From Salinivirga sp035268865 (lineage in GTDB: Bacteria; Bacteroidota; Bacteroidia; Bacteroidales; Salinivirgaceae): a DNA stretch of 64,000 nucleotides. The first letter of the stretch is position 1. Each line of letters opens with the position of its first letter. A program made the position numbers and the translations under genes. Under the pieces are notes generated by a model. The model was not told the DNA's origin. It searched no databases and saw only the letters and a list, made by a program, of their open reading frames with translations. Location of the stretch: the NCBI RefSeq assembly GCF_035268865.1, contig NZ_DATFKB010000024.1:1-64000 (forward strand). The letters are read 5' to 3'. Positions 53,198 through 62,353 of the stretch are shown here, piece by piece.

Positions 53198-53345
53198 CAT
53201 TATGATGCATTTGTAAGTAGAACTAAAATTGCACAGTTAGGGAAAACTAAAGGTGTGTTTATCGGAATTATTTGTTAATTAATCGAAAAAGACTGTAGGG
53301 TAGTCAAATGCAGGGCAAATAATTTTTTTCTTAATAATTTGTTTG

Positions 53346-53353
53346 TAAATTTG
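53346..53353 (+). promoter_or_regulatory. Putative -7 element of the M23 peptidase gene (TAAATTTG)
   Basis: TAAATTTG fits TAnnTTTG and leaves a leader of about 80 bases before the start at 53436. A good -33 TTG at 19-base spacing is missing. Confidence 0.45.
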
Positions 53354-53435
53354 TACGAAACAGATGCAAACTTAGAGTGTCAATAATCTGTTAATGATTG
53401 TAGGGGGTTGATATTCAATAGTTTAAGATTTACTT

Positions 53436-54380
53436 ATGAGTTCAAATACAAGATACTATCTTGATCCACATACATTAACCTATAAACCTGTAAAGAAAAA
53501 CAGGAAACTTTTTTATAGAACAACCCTCTGGGTATCTTCTATAATTTTTGTCTTATCCATAAGCGCATTTATATTTTTAAATAGCTATCGCTTAACTCCC
53601 CATGAATGGATACTTTCCAAGCAAAATGAAAGATTAGCCGAAGAAATTATTGAAAAGAAAGATGCTATTTTCGCTTTGCGCGATACCTTGGTAGATATAG
53701 AAGAGAATGATGATATAATTTACCGCCCATTTGCCGAAATAAAGCCTATTCCCAAAGATATAAGGGAGGCAGGTTTTGGTGGTGTTGATCGCTACCGTGA
53801 ATTTGCAGGAATGGAGTATGCCGACGATTTAAGTTCAGTGTTCCGGGAGTTTGATAAGCTTAAAAAGCAAATAGAAATACAAAAAAAATCATTCAATGAG
53901 GTTGAAAGTTTGGTGCAATATATTGATGAGTTTTATGCAGCAAAACCCGCAATAAGACCAATATCACAAAAAGACGAGATTTATATTTCTTCATACTATG
54001 GCAGAAGACTGCATCCAATTTATAAACGATGGAAAATGCACCATGGAATCGATTATGCGGCGCAAATCGGTAGTCCCGTTTACTCCACAGGTAAAGGCAT
54101 CGTTAAAGCAGCTTATTATGCCTCAGGCTACGGCAAGGTAGTCAAAGTGGACCATGGGTTTGGTTATCTTTCAATTTATGCTCACCTTAATAAATATATT
54201 GTTAAGAAAGGTGATACCATAGGCAGAGGGCAGTTAGTTGGTTATGTGGGGAACACCGGTAGCTCAACCGGGCCACACCTTCACTATGAAATTAGAAAAA
54301 ACAATCAAACCCAAAATCCGTTATATTTTTATATGGACGATCTGGAACCATATGAATATGACAGGATCGTTTCTAAATAG
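53436..54380 (+). CDS. M23-family membrane-anchored peptidoglycan endopeptidase
   Basis: This is a 314-residue single-pass membrane protein (about residues 28-50) with a coiled linker (about 60-175) and an M23 (LytM) domain (about 180-310). Metal-binding residues are visible: the HxxxD motif MHHGIDYA (His203 region) and HLHYE (His281, His283). M23 enzymes cut peptide cross-links in the cell wall or activate amidases. This copy keeps the metal ligands, so could be active. The gene of unknown function at 54414 follows 33 bases downstream in the same direction. Confidence 0.9.
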   Translation: MSSNTRYYLDPHTLTYKPVKKNRKLFYRTTLWVSSIIFVLSISAFIFLNSYRLTPHEWILSKQNERLAEEIIEKKDAIFALRDTLVDIEENDDIIYRPFAEIKPIPKDIREAGFGGVDRYREFAGMEYADDLSSVFREFDKLKKQIEIQKKSFNEVESLVQYIDEFYAAKPAIRPISQKDEIYISSYYGRRLHPIYKRWKMHHGIDYAAQIGSPVYSTGKGIVKAAYYASGYGKVVKVDHGFGYLSIYAHLNKYIVKKGDTIGRGQLVGYVGNTGSSTGPHLHYEIRKNNQTQNPLYFYMDDLEPYEYDRIVSK

Positions 54381-54413
54381 GCGTTTTGTACAACCTCTAA
54401 ATTACTGCTGCAT

Positions 54414-55133
54414 ATGGAGAAAAAATTTATCGAAAGGTATGGTAGCCTTAAAAAGATAGAACCATTGAAATCTATCACCGACGACGCTGTGTTGCCAAAT
54501 ACACTTGCGTTTGAATGCCCTTCCCCTTTTCCTGGTTATTACGGTTCAAAGCCAACAGAAGAAATTCCACTATATGTTTATTTTATTTTGGATGGGTATC
54601 TGCATTTGGAAGATTTGTTACTGATTAAAGAAGATATTAAAAAGGTAGTGGATTTTGACTTTCATGCTACCATTTGTGCGCTTGAGTTTTTTGACGAAAC
54701 CTTCAACGCGATAAGAGTCAGGCATGTAGAAGATTATTCTAAATTGCGTAAGTTACAACAATTATTAGTTGAGCACGGAATCCATTTTCATAAGAAGTCC
54801 AGGAAGTACAAATACATTGAAGATGCATTTATACGAATTAAGAAATTTTTCCAATTGGAAGAAATAGAGCCTGGTCTCTTCTTCGACCTTGTAGAGCATG
54901 ACCATGGTTATATCAAGATTGATCAGCATCTTGAGATGAATGATTTTCTTGAAATAGCCAGGCAGGTCGACTATAACCTGGACATTATTGATTACGATGC
55001 TGCTTTGGCCTCCTATTTTGAAGACTATAAAGTGCATGATATGATCAGAATTTATACCGAAAAGATCGGCAAAGAGCTGCTTCAAAATATAAAGGTCGAA
55101 TATGAGAAGAAAATTAGGAAATTGTTGAGCTGA
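54414..55133 (+). CDS. Conserved-looking protein of unknown function
   Basis: This 239-residue cytoplasmic-looking protein has no signal peptide or membrane segment. It is acidic and rich in aromatic residues; the middle is LYVYFILDGYLHLEDLLLIK and the C-terminal part is helical and charged. No catalytic motif stands out. I do not recognise the family. It is 33 bases downstream of the M23 peptidase gene and ends the unit with a terminator, so a role linked to cell-envelope handling is only an inference from neighbourhood. Confidence 0.7.
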   Translation: MEKKFIERYGSLKKIEPLKSITDDAVLPNTLAFECPSPFPGYYGSKPTEEIPLYVYFILDGYLHLEDLLLIKEDIKKVVDFDFHATICALEFFDETFNAIRVRHVEDYSKLRKLQQLLVEHGIHFHKKSRKYKYIEDAFIRIKKFFQLEEIEPGLFFDLVEHDHGYIKIDQHLEMNDFLEIARQVDYNLDIIDYDAALASYFEDYKVHDMIRIYTEKIGKELLQNIKVEYEKKIRKLLS

Positions 55134-55141
55134 AAAACGTT

Positions 55142-55178
55142 AAAAAAGCTGCCCCCTAAAAGGAGCAGCTTTTTTTTT
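55142..55178 (+). terminator. Rho-independent terminator after the unknown gene
   Basis: AAAAAAGCTGC (55142-55152) pairs with GCAGCTTTTTT (55164-55174), with further CCCCT/AGG pairing in the loop, and is followed by more T. It ends 9 bases before the left end of the IS element. Confidence 0.85.
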
Positions 55179-55225
55179 ACTTCAAATGTCTCGTCCTGAA
55201 ATAGCGTTACACAAAAAGTAATGTT

Positions 55226-55660
55226 ATGAATGAAAAATCTGAAAGTAAGTATGTTAAAAGAACGCAAAAGGATTATTCTTACTCCTTTAAATTAGCAGTT
55301 GTCCAAGAGTTCGAATCTGGACAAATAAGCAAGGGAGAGTTAAAGCGTAAATATGGAATCCAAGGAGATTCCACCATAAGGAATTGGTTAGAAAAATATG
55401 GTACCTTTGATTGGGCTAATAAAACTCCAGGTACTATGCCAAAAACACCAGAACAAAAACTTTTGGAACTTGAACAGAAAGTACGCCTATTAGAAAAGCA
55501 GAAGAAAGAGTTGGAGCAACAAGTTGAGAAATCCGATAAAAAGGCCATACTTTTTGATATGATGATCGATATAGCAGAAAAAGAGTTTAACATACCGATC
55601 AGAAAAAAATCCTTACCCGGGCAATCGAAACCTACCAAGAAGAATACAAAGAAGCAATAG
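55226..55660 (+). CDS. IS3-family transposase subunit OrfA
   Basis: This 144-residue protein has an N-terminal helix-turn-helix (SYSFKLAVVQEFESGQISKG, followed by the GDSTIRNWLEKYG recognition part) and a C-terminal leucine-zipper-like coiled coil (about 72-105). OrfA binds the inverted repeats and controls transposition. The run of seven A at 55603-55609 inside its end is the expected slippery site for a -1 shift into OrfB. Confidence 0.92.
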   Translation: MNEKSESKYVKRTQKDYSYSFKLAVVQEFESGQISKGELKRKYGIQGDSTIRNWLEKYGTFDWANKTPGTMPKTPEQKLLELEQKVRLLEKQKKELEQQVEKSDKKAILFDMMIDIAEKEFNIPIRKKSLPGQSKPTKKNTKKQ

Positions 55661-56523
55661 CTTCTACCTGTAGATTACTCGGGGTAAATAGGCAGGTTTA
55701 TTACCGGGCCAAAAGGAAAGAAAAGAGCAGAAGGTTAGTAGCTCAACAAGTTGTTGAATTAGTTACTCAAGTTAGAGTTCAAATGCCCAAACTCGGAACC
55801 AGAAAGCTATATCATCTCCTTCGTCCACAACTTAAGGGTTTAGGTGTTGGCAGAGATCGATTATTTCAAATATTAAAAGCAAATTACATGTTGATAAAAC
55901 CCCAAAGACAATACCATATTACAACAGACTCACATCATCATTTTCGAAAGCACAAAAACCTTGTTGAAGGTTTATATATTCACCGACCAGAGCAAGTCTG
56001 GGTGTCAGATATAACATATATTTGTACAAGAAAAAATCCAATGTATTTATTTTTAGTAACGGATGCATATTCAAAAAAAATAATGGGATATACCGTTTCT
56101 GAAAGTCTAGCTTCAAATGGAGCTTTATCAGCTCTTGAGTCGGCCTTGAAAAATAGAAATTATAAGGATAAAGTATTGATACATCATTCTGATAGAGGTC
56201 TTCAGTATTGTTGTCATGAATATCAAGATATGCTTAAAAAGCATAATATTAGATGTAGCATGACTGAAAAATATGACCCTTATCAAAATGCAATTGCTGA
56301 AAGAGTTAATGGTATATTAAAACATGAATTCATCAATGGCATAAGTATTATCGATAAAGAGCTTTGGAGGCTCTTTATCGATAACTCGATTGGTATCTAT
56401 AATAGTCAAAGACCTCATTATTCCTGTTATATGCTAACTCCAGATCAGATGCACAAACAAAATGAAATTCAAATGAGAACATATAAAAAAAGTGAGAATG
56501 AAATTAATCCCATTCTCACTTAA
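55609..56523 (+). CDS. IS3-family transposase subunit OrfB (rve/DDE domain), made by -1 frameshift
   Basis: The frame is open from just after the A7 slip site and continues to TAA 56521-56523 (about 305 codons). It holds an HTH_21 region and an integrase core with the DDE triad visible: VSDITY, HHSDRGLQY and NAIAERVNG. The last Asp-to-Glu distance is the standard 35. There are no internal stops and no missing motifs, so the transposase seems functional. An ATG exists at 55783, but fusion through the slippery run is the likely way to make the full enzyme. Confidence 0.92.
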   Translation: MLTRAIETYQEEYKEAIASTCRLLGVNRQVYYRAKRKEKSRRLVAQQVVELVTQVRVQMPKLGTRKLYHLLRPQLKGLGVGRDRLFQILKANYMLIKPQRQYHITTDSHHHFRKHKNLVEGLYIHRPEQVWVSDITYICTRKNPMYLFLVTDAYSKKIMGYTVSESLASNGALSALESALKNRNYKDKVLIHHSDRGLQYCCHEYQDMLKKHNIRCSMTEKYDPYQNAIAERVNGILKHEFINGISIIDKELWRLFIDNSIGIYNSQRPHYSCYMLTPDQMHKQNEIQMRTYKKSENEINPILT

Positions 56524-56587
56524 TATTGTATTTTTAATCCATTAAAACCTGTAACGGTTATTTAGGACTAGTCAACATTGTAATACA

Positions 56588-58153
56588 TTATTTTTTCCTT
56601 TTTTCGTATTGAAAAAAGCTTATGAGCTCAATGAGTTGTTCAGCCTGGGAAGATAGTTCCTCAGCACTGCTCGAAAGCTCCTCGCTTGAACTGGCGTTTT
56701 GTTGCGCCACATTGTTTAGTTGCTGAACAGCTTTGTTTACCTCTTCAACACCACGTTTTTGTTCGTCACTTGCTGCAGAAATTTCTTTAACGAGTTCGGA
56801 TGTTTTCTGTACTTCCGGCATCAGCTCATTCAATGAGTTTTCTGATTCTTCGGTAATTTTTAGGCTGTCTGAAGATAGTCCGATAATTTCATCTGCCGAG
56901 GCTTTACTTTTCTCAGCAAGTTTGCGAACTTCAGCAGCTACCACAGCAAAGCCTTTTCCGTGCTCGCCCGCTCTGGCCGCCTCTACTGCAGCATTGAGCG
57001 CCAGAATGTTGGTTTGTGCTGCGATATCGTTAATTACATTGATTTTTTCTGCAATCATACGCATCGATTCCAGGCTCTTGTGGCTCGATTCTGCCATTTG
57101 TTGCATGCTCTGATTCGATCTTTCTGATATCTTTTCTGTTTCTGCTGCATTGTTGGCATTTTGCTGTATGTTGGCTGTTACCTGCTCAATGGTCGATGAA
57201 ACCTCTTCAATTGAAGATGCCTGCTCATTGGCACCCTGGGCTATTGATTGTGACCCTGAACTTATTTGATCGCTTGCAGAAGAAATTTCTTTGGCTCCTC
57301 CGTTGATGGAACTTACTATTTCGCGCAATTGTTTCACCATTTTTCGCATACTATCAGCAAGGTTGCCAACTTCATCGTTATTGTTTATGTCAAACTTAAC
57401 CGATAGCGCTCCAGTGGCAATTTTGTCTGCTATATGAGAAATCCGAACAATTGGTTTTGCCAGTCTTCTTCCCAGAAATAGAGCGGCTGCAAATGTAATG
57501 ATTAACAATACTACCAATGTTGAAATGAGCCAGGTCATAAGCTGTTGATACGATTTTTTTGTGTCTTCAACATAAGTGGCTAACGTTTCTTCTATATCGT
57601 CAATATAGTTTCCTGTACCTACAGCCCAATCGAAAGGTTCAAAATATAAACTGTATCCTCTTTTAGGTAGCGGTTCGTCAGATCCGGCTTTGGGAAACCA
57701 ATAATCGGTATATCCGCCACCTGATTTTGCCGCGTCAATAATTTCGCGAATAAGGTATTTCCCATTTACATCCTGTAAATCCATTCGGTTCTTACCCTCT
57801 GCATCTTTTCCAAGCAATACCACATTTGTTCCGTCTGACCGGTCGGCCCAGAAATATCCTTCTTTACCGTAGCGTAACTCTCTCAAGATATTTGCACCAA
57901 GGATTTTGGCACTATCCTGACTTATTATGCCGCGTACACTTAGTTGATGAACCTGCTCCAGCATCGAGACAGCTGTTTCTACTTCAGATTTTATTAAGTT
58001 GTCATAATCTGTGTAGAGCAGTTCTCTTAATTGTTTTATATCCTTTTCATTCTTATTGGAAGAAATTATTCCGATAATGAGGCCTGAGACAAGCGCCACA
58101 AAAAGCGCACTTACAACGGCCAGCAGAATAATTTTGTTGGTTATTTTATTCAT
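56588..58153 (-). CDS. Methyl-accepting chemotaxis protein with single Cache domain
   Basis: This 521-residue receptor has a membrane segment (about 7-29), an extracytoplasmic Cache_2 domain (about 35-190, with YGKEGYFWADRSDGTNVV and FDWAVGTGNYIDDIE), a second membrane segment (about 198-222), HAMP (about 222-275) and a long methyl-accepting signalling coil (about 280-515). The highly conserved tip LALNAAVEAARAGEHGKGFAVVAAEV is present, so it should talk to a CheA/CheW system. No che genes are in the window. It is 13 bases downstream of the porin-like gene. Confidence 0.92.
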   Translation of the reverse strand: MNKITNKIILLAVVSALFVALVSGLIIGIISSNKNEKDIKQLRELLYTDYDNLIKSEVETAVSMLEQVHQLSVRGIISQDSAKILGANILRELRYGKEGYFWADRSDGTNVVLLGKDAEGKNRMDLQDVNGKYLIREIIDAAKSGGGYTDYWFPKAGSDEPLPKRGYSLYFEPFDWAVGTGNYIDDIEETLATYVEDTKKSYQQLMTWLISTLVVLLIITFAAALFLGRRLAKPIVRISHIADKIATGALSVKFDINNNDEVGNLADSMRKMVKQLREIVSSINGGAKEISSASDQISSGSQSIAQGANEQASSIEEVSSTIEQVTANIQQNANNAAETEKISERSNQSMQQMAESSHKSLESMRMIAEKINVINDIAAQTNILALNAAVEAARAGEHGKGFAVVAAEVRKLAEKSKASADEIIGLSSDSLKITEESENSLNELMPEVQKTSELVKEISAASDEQKRGVEEVNKAVQQLNNVAQQNASSSEELSSSAEELSSQAEQLIELISFFQYEKRKK

Positions 58154-58166
58154 AACGAGCCTTTTT

Positions 58167-59405
58167 CTAGAAGAAATATCTTGCTGCCAGTATTATCCGG
58201 TGATTTACAGATTGCTCTGTTTCATCAAACACACCATATTCATCAGGATCATCAGTTCCATAATCTGCTGCATTATAAATGTATTCAAATCCAAACCGGA
58301 AGTGGTTTATGGTGTATGTAATACGGGGTGAGACTCTTAAGAGCTGACTTATGCTGCCGCCGCGTGTGTATGTGTTATCTAAATCGACTTTTTCTTCGGT
58401 TCCAAGGTTGCCGGTTAAGCCACCAAATATACCAACCTGTAAATTATCATTGGGTTTGTATGCCAGCTCTCCCCACACAGAAAATATTTTGTATGGCGTA
58501 TATCCAAAATCGTTAACCTCCAGTGTATCTGACAATAATCTTCCATAGCCTCCAAGCATTACGTATTGGCTCATATTTTGGCCATAGCTGAATTTAGCCT
58601 GGGCTGTAAAGCGACCGGTGCTGTATTTTGCAAATGCATTAAAATTATAAGTGCCTATTGTGTTGTCGTTTAATCCATCGTTAGTTTCAACTCTCGGTTC
58701 GAGCATCATATAACCAGCTGTTATACCTACCTGGAATCCTTTCTTTTTACCTGCCAGTAATTGTACCTGCATATCTGGTACTGCAGCATCGCGCTGATCG
58801 TCGGAGGCATCGATTCCACCATTTATGTCAGATGTGGGACCTTTACTGAAATGATATCCGTGTCCTAATGCTGCAAAGGTGGCACGGAAGCCCGGTGTCA
58901 GGTTGTAGTCGAAACGAATTTGAGGTGCCCTGTTGAGTGGATTATATATTGCTGCTGCACCAAAAGCCACTACACGTGGGAATACTTCAGGCCCAAACAT
59001 TGGGTGCCAATATTGACCCATTAGCAATGATGCTTTATCCCATTTTAATTTCATAAATGCATGCCTGATGCGAAACAGGTTTTTATAGTCTTCGGATGTA
59101 CCAAAAAAGTCCCCTTCTATTTTTCCGGATGATTGAGCTCCTAATACCATTGGTCCTTTTACATTAACCCCAAGTCGTGATTGAAGTGCCAGCATCTCAA
59201 GTTGGCCGTTCGTGTTATTGTCGCCTTTTCTGCTTGGAAAAAGGTACAGTTCGGCATCTCGTGTTGTCACCGATTCGTAGGAGTCAAAAATAGATTCGTA
59301 ATTGATGTATCCATACCATTTGACTACAGGCTTTTCATTTTCCTGTGCTTTTGCAAGATTAAAAAGACTTGCGAAAATTAAGAATAGTACAATGTGGTTT
59401 CTCAT
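58167..59405 (-). CDS. Porin-like outer-membrane beta-barrel protein
   Basis: This 412-residue protein has a signal peptide (about 1-20, ending KAQE). The body alternates strands, is rich in Gly/Tyr/aromatics, and ends AARYFF with the terminal Phe of barrels. The early segment WYGYINYESIFDSYESVTTRD and KLKWDKASLLMGQYWHPMF resemble DcaP/OprP-like porins, but no diagnostic motif fixes the family. It is upstream of a chemoreceptor in the same unit, which hints at uptake of the same compound the receptor senses. This is inference. Confidence 0.72.
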   Translation of the reverse strand: MRNHIVLFLIFASLFNLAKAQENEKPVVKWYGYINYESIFDSYESVTTRDAELYLFPSRKGDNNTNGQLEMLALQSRLGVNVKGPMVLGAQSSGKIEGDFFGTSEDYKNLFRIRHAFMKLKWDKASLLMGQYWHPMFGPEVFPRVVAFGAAAIYNPLNRAPQIRFDYNLTPGFRATFAALGHGYHFSKGPTSDINGGIDASDDQRDAAVPDMQVQLLAGKKKGFQVGITAGYMMLEPRVETNDGLNDNTIGTYNFNAFAKYSTGRFTAQAKFSYGQNMSQYVMLGGYGRLLSDTLEVNDFGYTPYKIFSVWGELAYKPNDNLQVGIFGGLTGNLGTEEKVDLDNTYTRGGSISQLLRVSPRITYTINHFRFGFEYIYNAADYGTDDPDEYGVFDETEQSVNHRIILAARYFF

Positions 59406-59499
59406 AAGAATATCAGTTTAATTTTGATCCAAAAATAAACTGAAATTTACTAAAAAATAATGGGTAAAAATACGCGATTCGGCAAAAGAAGAATAAAAG

Positions 59500-60300
59500 C
59501 TAAAACAATCTGATTGAGAATATGGTTTGAGCAAGATGGTCGCTAAAACTATTGTGTTTTTGCTTATACTTTTTTAATAACCTTTTGCCTTCTGCTTTAG
59601 CGTTTTGTTTTATTCTTGTGCGAATGGCTTTCCTGAATACTTTTTTCGATATTTTATTGTCGACTTGCTCAAAAATGGGCTTGTCGGAGAGCTGTATTTG
59701 TAGTATTTCTGATTTATTTTTTTCTTTTATATTAATTGTTGTAAGAAATTGCCAGTGCATTAGCCAGGGGGGTAAAGCATGTTTTTGTTCATTTATTTGG
59801 CTTAATTTATAAAGTGTTTCAGTGTTTTTTTTGTTAAATTGAAAAACCATAATCCTAAGCCACATAATATAACTACCGTTTGCTGAAGGGCCAATTTGGG
59901 CGAGTAGGCTATCTGTTTTTTCTATTTGTTTCAGGCTTAGACCTGTTTGCATAGCTGCCGTTTTATAATATCTTTCATGATAGGAGGCAATTGAATCGTT
60001 TGGGTAAAGCGCTTTCTGCAGCGAATAACAAATGTAGCTTTTTTGAGGAATGTTCATTTTATGGTAAAACCTGCCTGCCTCACTTAAAAAATGTCCATTA
60101 TAGGTTCCTGTTGGATCATTTTTAATAATGTGAAAAAGCGTTTTTTCTACATCAAAAATATTTTGTTTCATTAATAATTTGTTGCTCTGGGTATTGATAT
60201 GTTTCAGGTAGAGATATTCTGTTTTTGTGCTGAACTGGCCCAATGCATCAATTTCAAATGTCAGAATTAATATAATAATTATAAGGTATACATTTTTCAT
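59500..60300 (-). CDS. Secreted protein of unknown function
   Basis: This is a 266-residue protein with a signal peptide (about 1-22, ending DALGQ). The rest is helical with a Lys-rich C-terminal end. No family recognised. It lies 3 bases downstream of the next unknown gene on the same strand, so the two probably form one unit. Base composition is slightly AT-richer than its neighbours. Confidence 0.6.
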   Translation of the reverse strand: MKNVYLIIIILILTFEIDALGQFSTKTEYLYLKHINTQSNKLLMKQNIFDVEKTLFHIIKNDPTGTYNGHFLSEAGRFYHKMNIPQKSYICYSLQKALYPNDSIASYHERYYKTAAMQTGLSLKQIEKTDSLLAQIGPSANGSYIMWLRIMVFQFNKKNTETLYKLSQINEQKHALPPWLMHWQFLTTINIKEKNKSEILQIQLSDKPIFEQVDNKISKKVFRKAIRTRIKQNAKAEGKRLLKKYKQKHNSFSDHLAQTIFSIRLF

Positions 60301-60303
60301 GAC

Positions 60304-60873
60304 TTAAAATTTGTAAGTGAGCATTAAAGAAGGTACATAATTCTTTTGGCTGTAATTTCTTTGGCTCTTTTCCAACTGCAGCTTTATGCCATATTTATAT
60401 CTAATCAGCTCCTGTTTTTTTTCGAGCCGGTATTTCCCATGTATCCAGTCGAACAGCCAGGAGCCCAAAATCAAGATCGAGGATGTAATAAATAAATTTT
60501 GATCTTGTTTCAGGTTGTTTTTGCCCGTAATTATATTTTCTGCCCTTTTGTCAAAAATAATCAGTCGGTATGCATTGATTGCTAATCCGGTATAGCCAGC
60601 AATTCGGAGCCCCAGTAATGTGTAGCCCACTGTGTTGTCTTTGGCTTTGAAGTGGATGTAGCCTGGTACAATTAAACTATATGGCATATCCATCATACGA
60701 ATATTACGGGACAGAAGGCTAAATTCATCAGCAGTCATGTTTGCATTGATTCCTGGAGTTTTTATTTTATCATCCTGTAATCTGGGGTATATATCAAAAT
60801 CCTGAGCGCTGCTCATTACTGATATAAAAGTGAAGATAATAATCCACAAGTGAAATTTTTCCTGAAACATCAA
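60304..60873 (-). CDS. Secreted or membrane-attached protein of unknown function
   Basis: This is a 189-residue protein with a signal peptide (about 1-23, ending SSAQ), a mid-protein hydrophobic stretch (LLGLRIAGYTGLAINAYRLI) and a second one (SSILILGSWLFDWIHGKYR), and a barrel-like ending LTYKF. This pattern resembles small Bacteroidota proteins of the DUF5683 kind, but I cannot confirm the family. It is co-directional with the gene at 59500. Confidence 0.6.
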   Translation of the reverse strand: MMFQEKFHLWIIIFTFISVMSSAQDFDIYPRLQDDKIKTPGINANMTADEFSLLSRNIRMMDMPYSLIVPGYIHFKAKDNTVGYTLLGLRIAGYTGLAINAYRLIIFDKRAENIITGKNNLKQDQNLFITSSILILGSWLFDWIHGKYRLEKKQELIRYKYGIKLQLEKSQRNYSQKNYVPSLMLTYKF

Positions 60874-60963
60874 ATTATTATTAGCATATGTTCATTTAAT
60901 AGCTAGTCGAATAACAGATATGTTGCGGATAATGTTCACTAAAATTCTGCTTGTATAAGTTTC

Positions 60964-62157
60964 TTAATACAAAAAGTCGTTGTAAGGATACCTTTTGGTA
61001 TGTATATCTTTAACTTTTTCGTAAAGCATCTCTTTCAACTGATCGATATTGGTTCTTTCTTTGGCGGAAATAAATATACAGGAATCATTATTTTTCGCCA
61101 TATAGCTACGCTGAAGTTCATCCAATGTCCAGTTTTCGCGGGTGCGCTCTGTAAGGTCGTCGTCGTCTTTAGCTGTGTAGGTGTACTGGTCAATTTTATT
61201 GAATACAAGGTGGGTGGGGGTATCTGTACAGCCTATTTCGTTTAGCGTAGTTTCAACTACATCAATTTGTTCTTCGTGATTCGGGTGCGATATATCCACA
61301 ACATGCAGCAGGATGTCTGCTTCGCGAACTTCGTCAAGTGTTGATTTAAATGCCTCTACAAGTGTGGTTGGGAGTTTCCTGATAAAACCAACGGTATCTG
61401 ACATTAAGAACGGTAAATTACCAACAACTACTTTTCTAACGGTTGTGTCGAGTGTGGCAAATAGCTTATTCTCGGCAAAAACTTCCGATTTGCTGAGCAT
61501 ATTCATTAATGTTGATTTCCCCACATTGGTATAGCCTACAAGGGCCACCCGAACCATTTTGCCCCTATTCTTACGTTGGGTAGCCATTTGTTTATCAATT
61601 CTACTCAATTGATCTTTAAGCCGCGCAATTTTATCTCTAATAATCCTACGGTCGGTTTCAATTTCGCGCTCACCAGGTCCGCGCATTCCAATACCACCTT
61701 TTTGTCGTTCGAGGTGGGTCCATAAACCGGCAAGTCTTGGAAGTAAGTATTGATACTGAGCCAATTCTACCTGTACTTTTGCATGTGCCGTTTGTGCCCT
61801 TTGTGCAAAAATGTCTAGTATGAGGTTGGTGCGGTCTATTACACGGCCTTTAATAGACTTTTCGATATTGCGTATTTGCGATGGAGAAAGTTCATCGTCA
61901 AAAATGACCATGTCTATTTCATGCTCCTCCATGTAATTCTTAATATCATTGAGTTTTCCCGATCCAATAAATGTTTTCGGATTGGGCGTATCCAGTTTCT
62001 GTGTAAACTGTTTCTTTGGTTCAACACCTGCCGTTTTGGCTAAAAAAGCCAATTCATTCAAATATTCTTCTGTCTGCTCCTCCGTCTGATGCTGGCTTAT
62101 TATTCCTACCAATACGGTTGTTTCTGCATCTTTTTTCTGTTCAATGATATCTTTCAC
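60964..62157 (-). CDS. hflX: Ribosome-associated GTPase HflX
   Basis: About 397 residues from the GTG at 62157, chosen because the product then begins VKDIIEQKKD, which aligns with usual HflX starts. An in-frame ATG at 62211 adds 18 basic residues, but a TAAATTCG element lies between them. Motifs: the HflX signature GGIGMRGPGEREIETDRR, the P-loop VGYTNVGKST, DTVGFIRKLP (G3) and NKID (G4). HflX splits stalled or hibernating ribosomes, often under stress. It is single-gene, minus strand. Confidence 0.93.
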   Translation of the reverse strand: MKDIIEQKKDAETTVLVGIISQHQTEEQTEEYLNELAFLAKTAGVEPKKQFTQKLDTPNPKTFIGSGKLNDIKNYMEEHEIDMVIFDDELSPSQIRNIEKSIKGRVIDRTNLILDIFAQRAQTAHAKVQVELAQYQYLLPRLAGLWTHLERQKGGIGMRGPGEREIETDRRIIRDKIARLKDQLSRIDKQMATQRKNRGKMVRVALVGYTNVGKSTLMNMLSKSEVFAENKLFATLDTTVRKVVVGNLPFLMSDTVGFIRKLPTTLVEAFKSTLDEVREADILLHVVDISHPNHEEQIDVVETTLNEIGCTDTPTHLVFNKIDQYTYTAKDDDDLTERTRENWTLDELQRSYMAKNNDSCIFISAKERTNIDQLKEMLYEKVKDIHTKRYPYNDFLY

Positions 62158-62353
62158 GAATAGAATTTTTATAATTTGGCTTGCGAATTTACGGATTTTT
62201 TTGGGTTTCAAAAATATAGCTCCATATTCGCATGTGATTTGGAAAATGTAATTTTTTACAAAGCCTTTGTCAATTTTATTAATATATTCGGGGCTGAGTC
62301 AAAAAATGTACGAATTTTGATAAATTATTCTAGGAATTTCAAAAAATATACCA

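Larger units (their letters stand above)
53079..53435. other. Gene-free stretch between buk and M23 peptidase gene
   Basis: These 357 bases hold the buk terminator (53166-53197), an AT-rich region and a putative promoter at 53346-53353 for the M23 gene. No open frame or structured RNA was noticed. Confidence 0.5.
55187..56574 (+). mobile_element. IS3-family insertion sequence
   Basis: The element is about 1388 bp with ends TG...CA. The left inverted repeat (55187-55212) and right inverted repeat (56549-56574) match at 19 of 26 positions, including GTCCT and CGTTACA. It contains two overlapping reading frames, orfA and orfB, with a programmed -1 frameshift site between them. It sits between a terminator and the end of a minus-strand chemoreceptor gene, so no gene appears interrupted. 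A clean target-site duplication is not obvious (left flank CAAA, right flank ACAT). Confidence 0.9.

Noticed and set aside
55300..55320. GTTCGAATC-like word resembling a tRNA T-loop
   Set aside because: It lies inside the IS transposase frame and no cloverleaf can be built around it.
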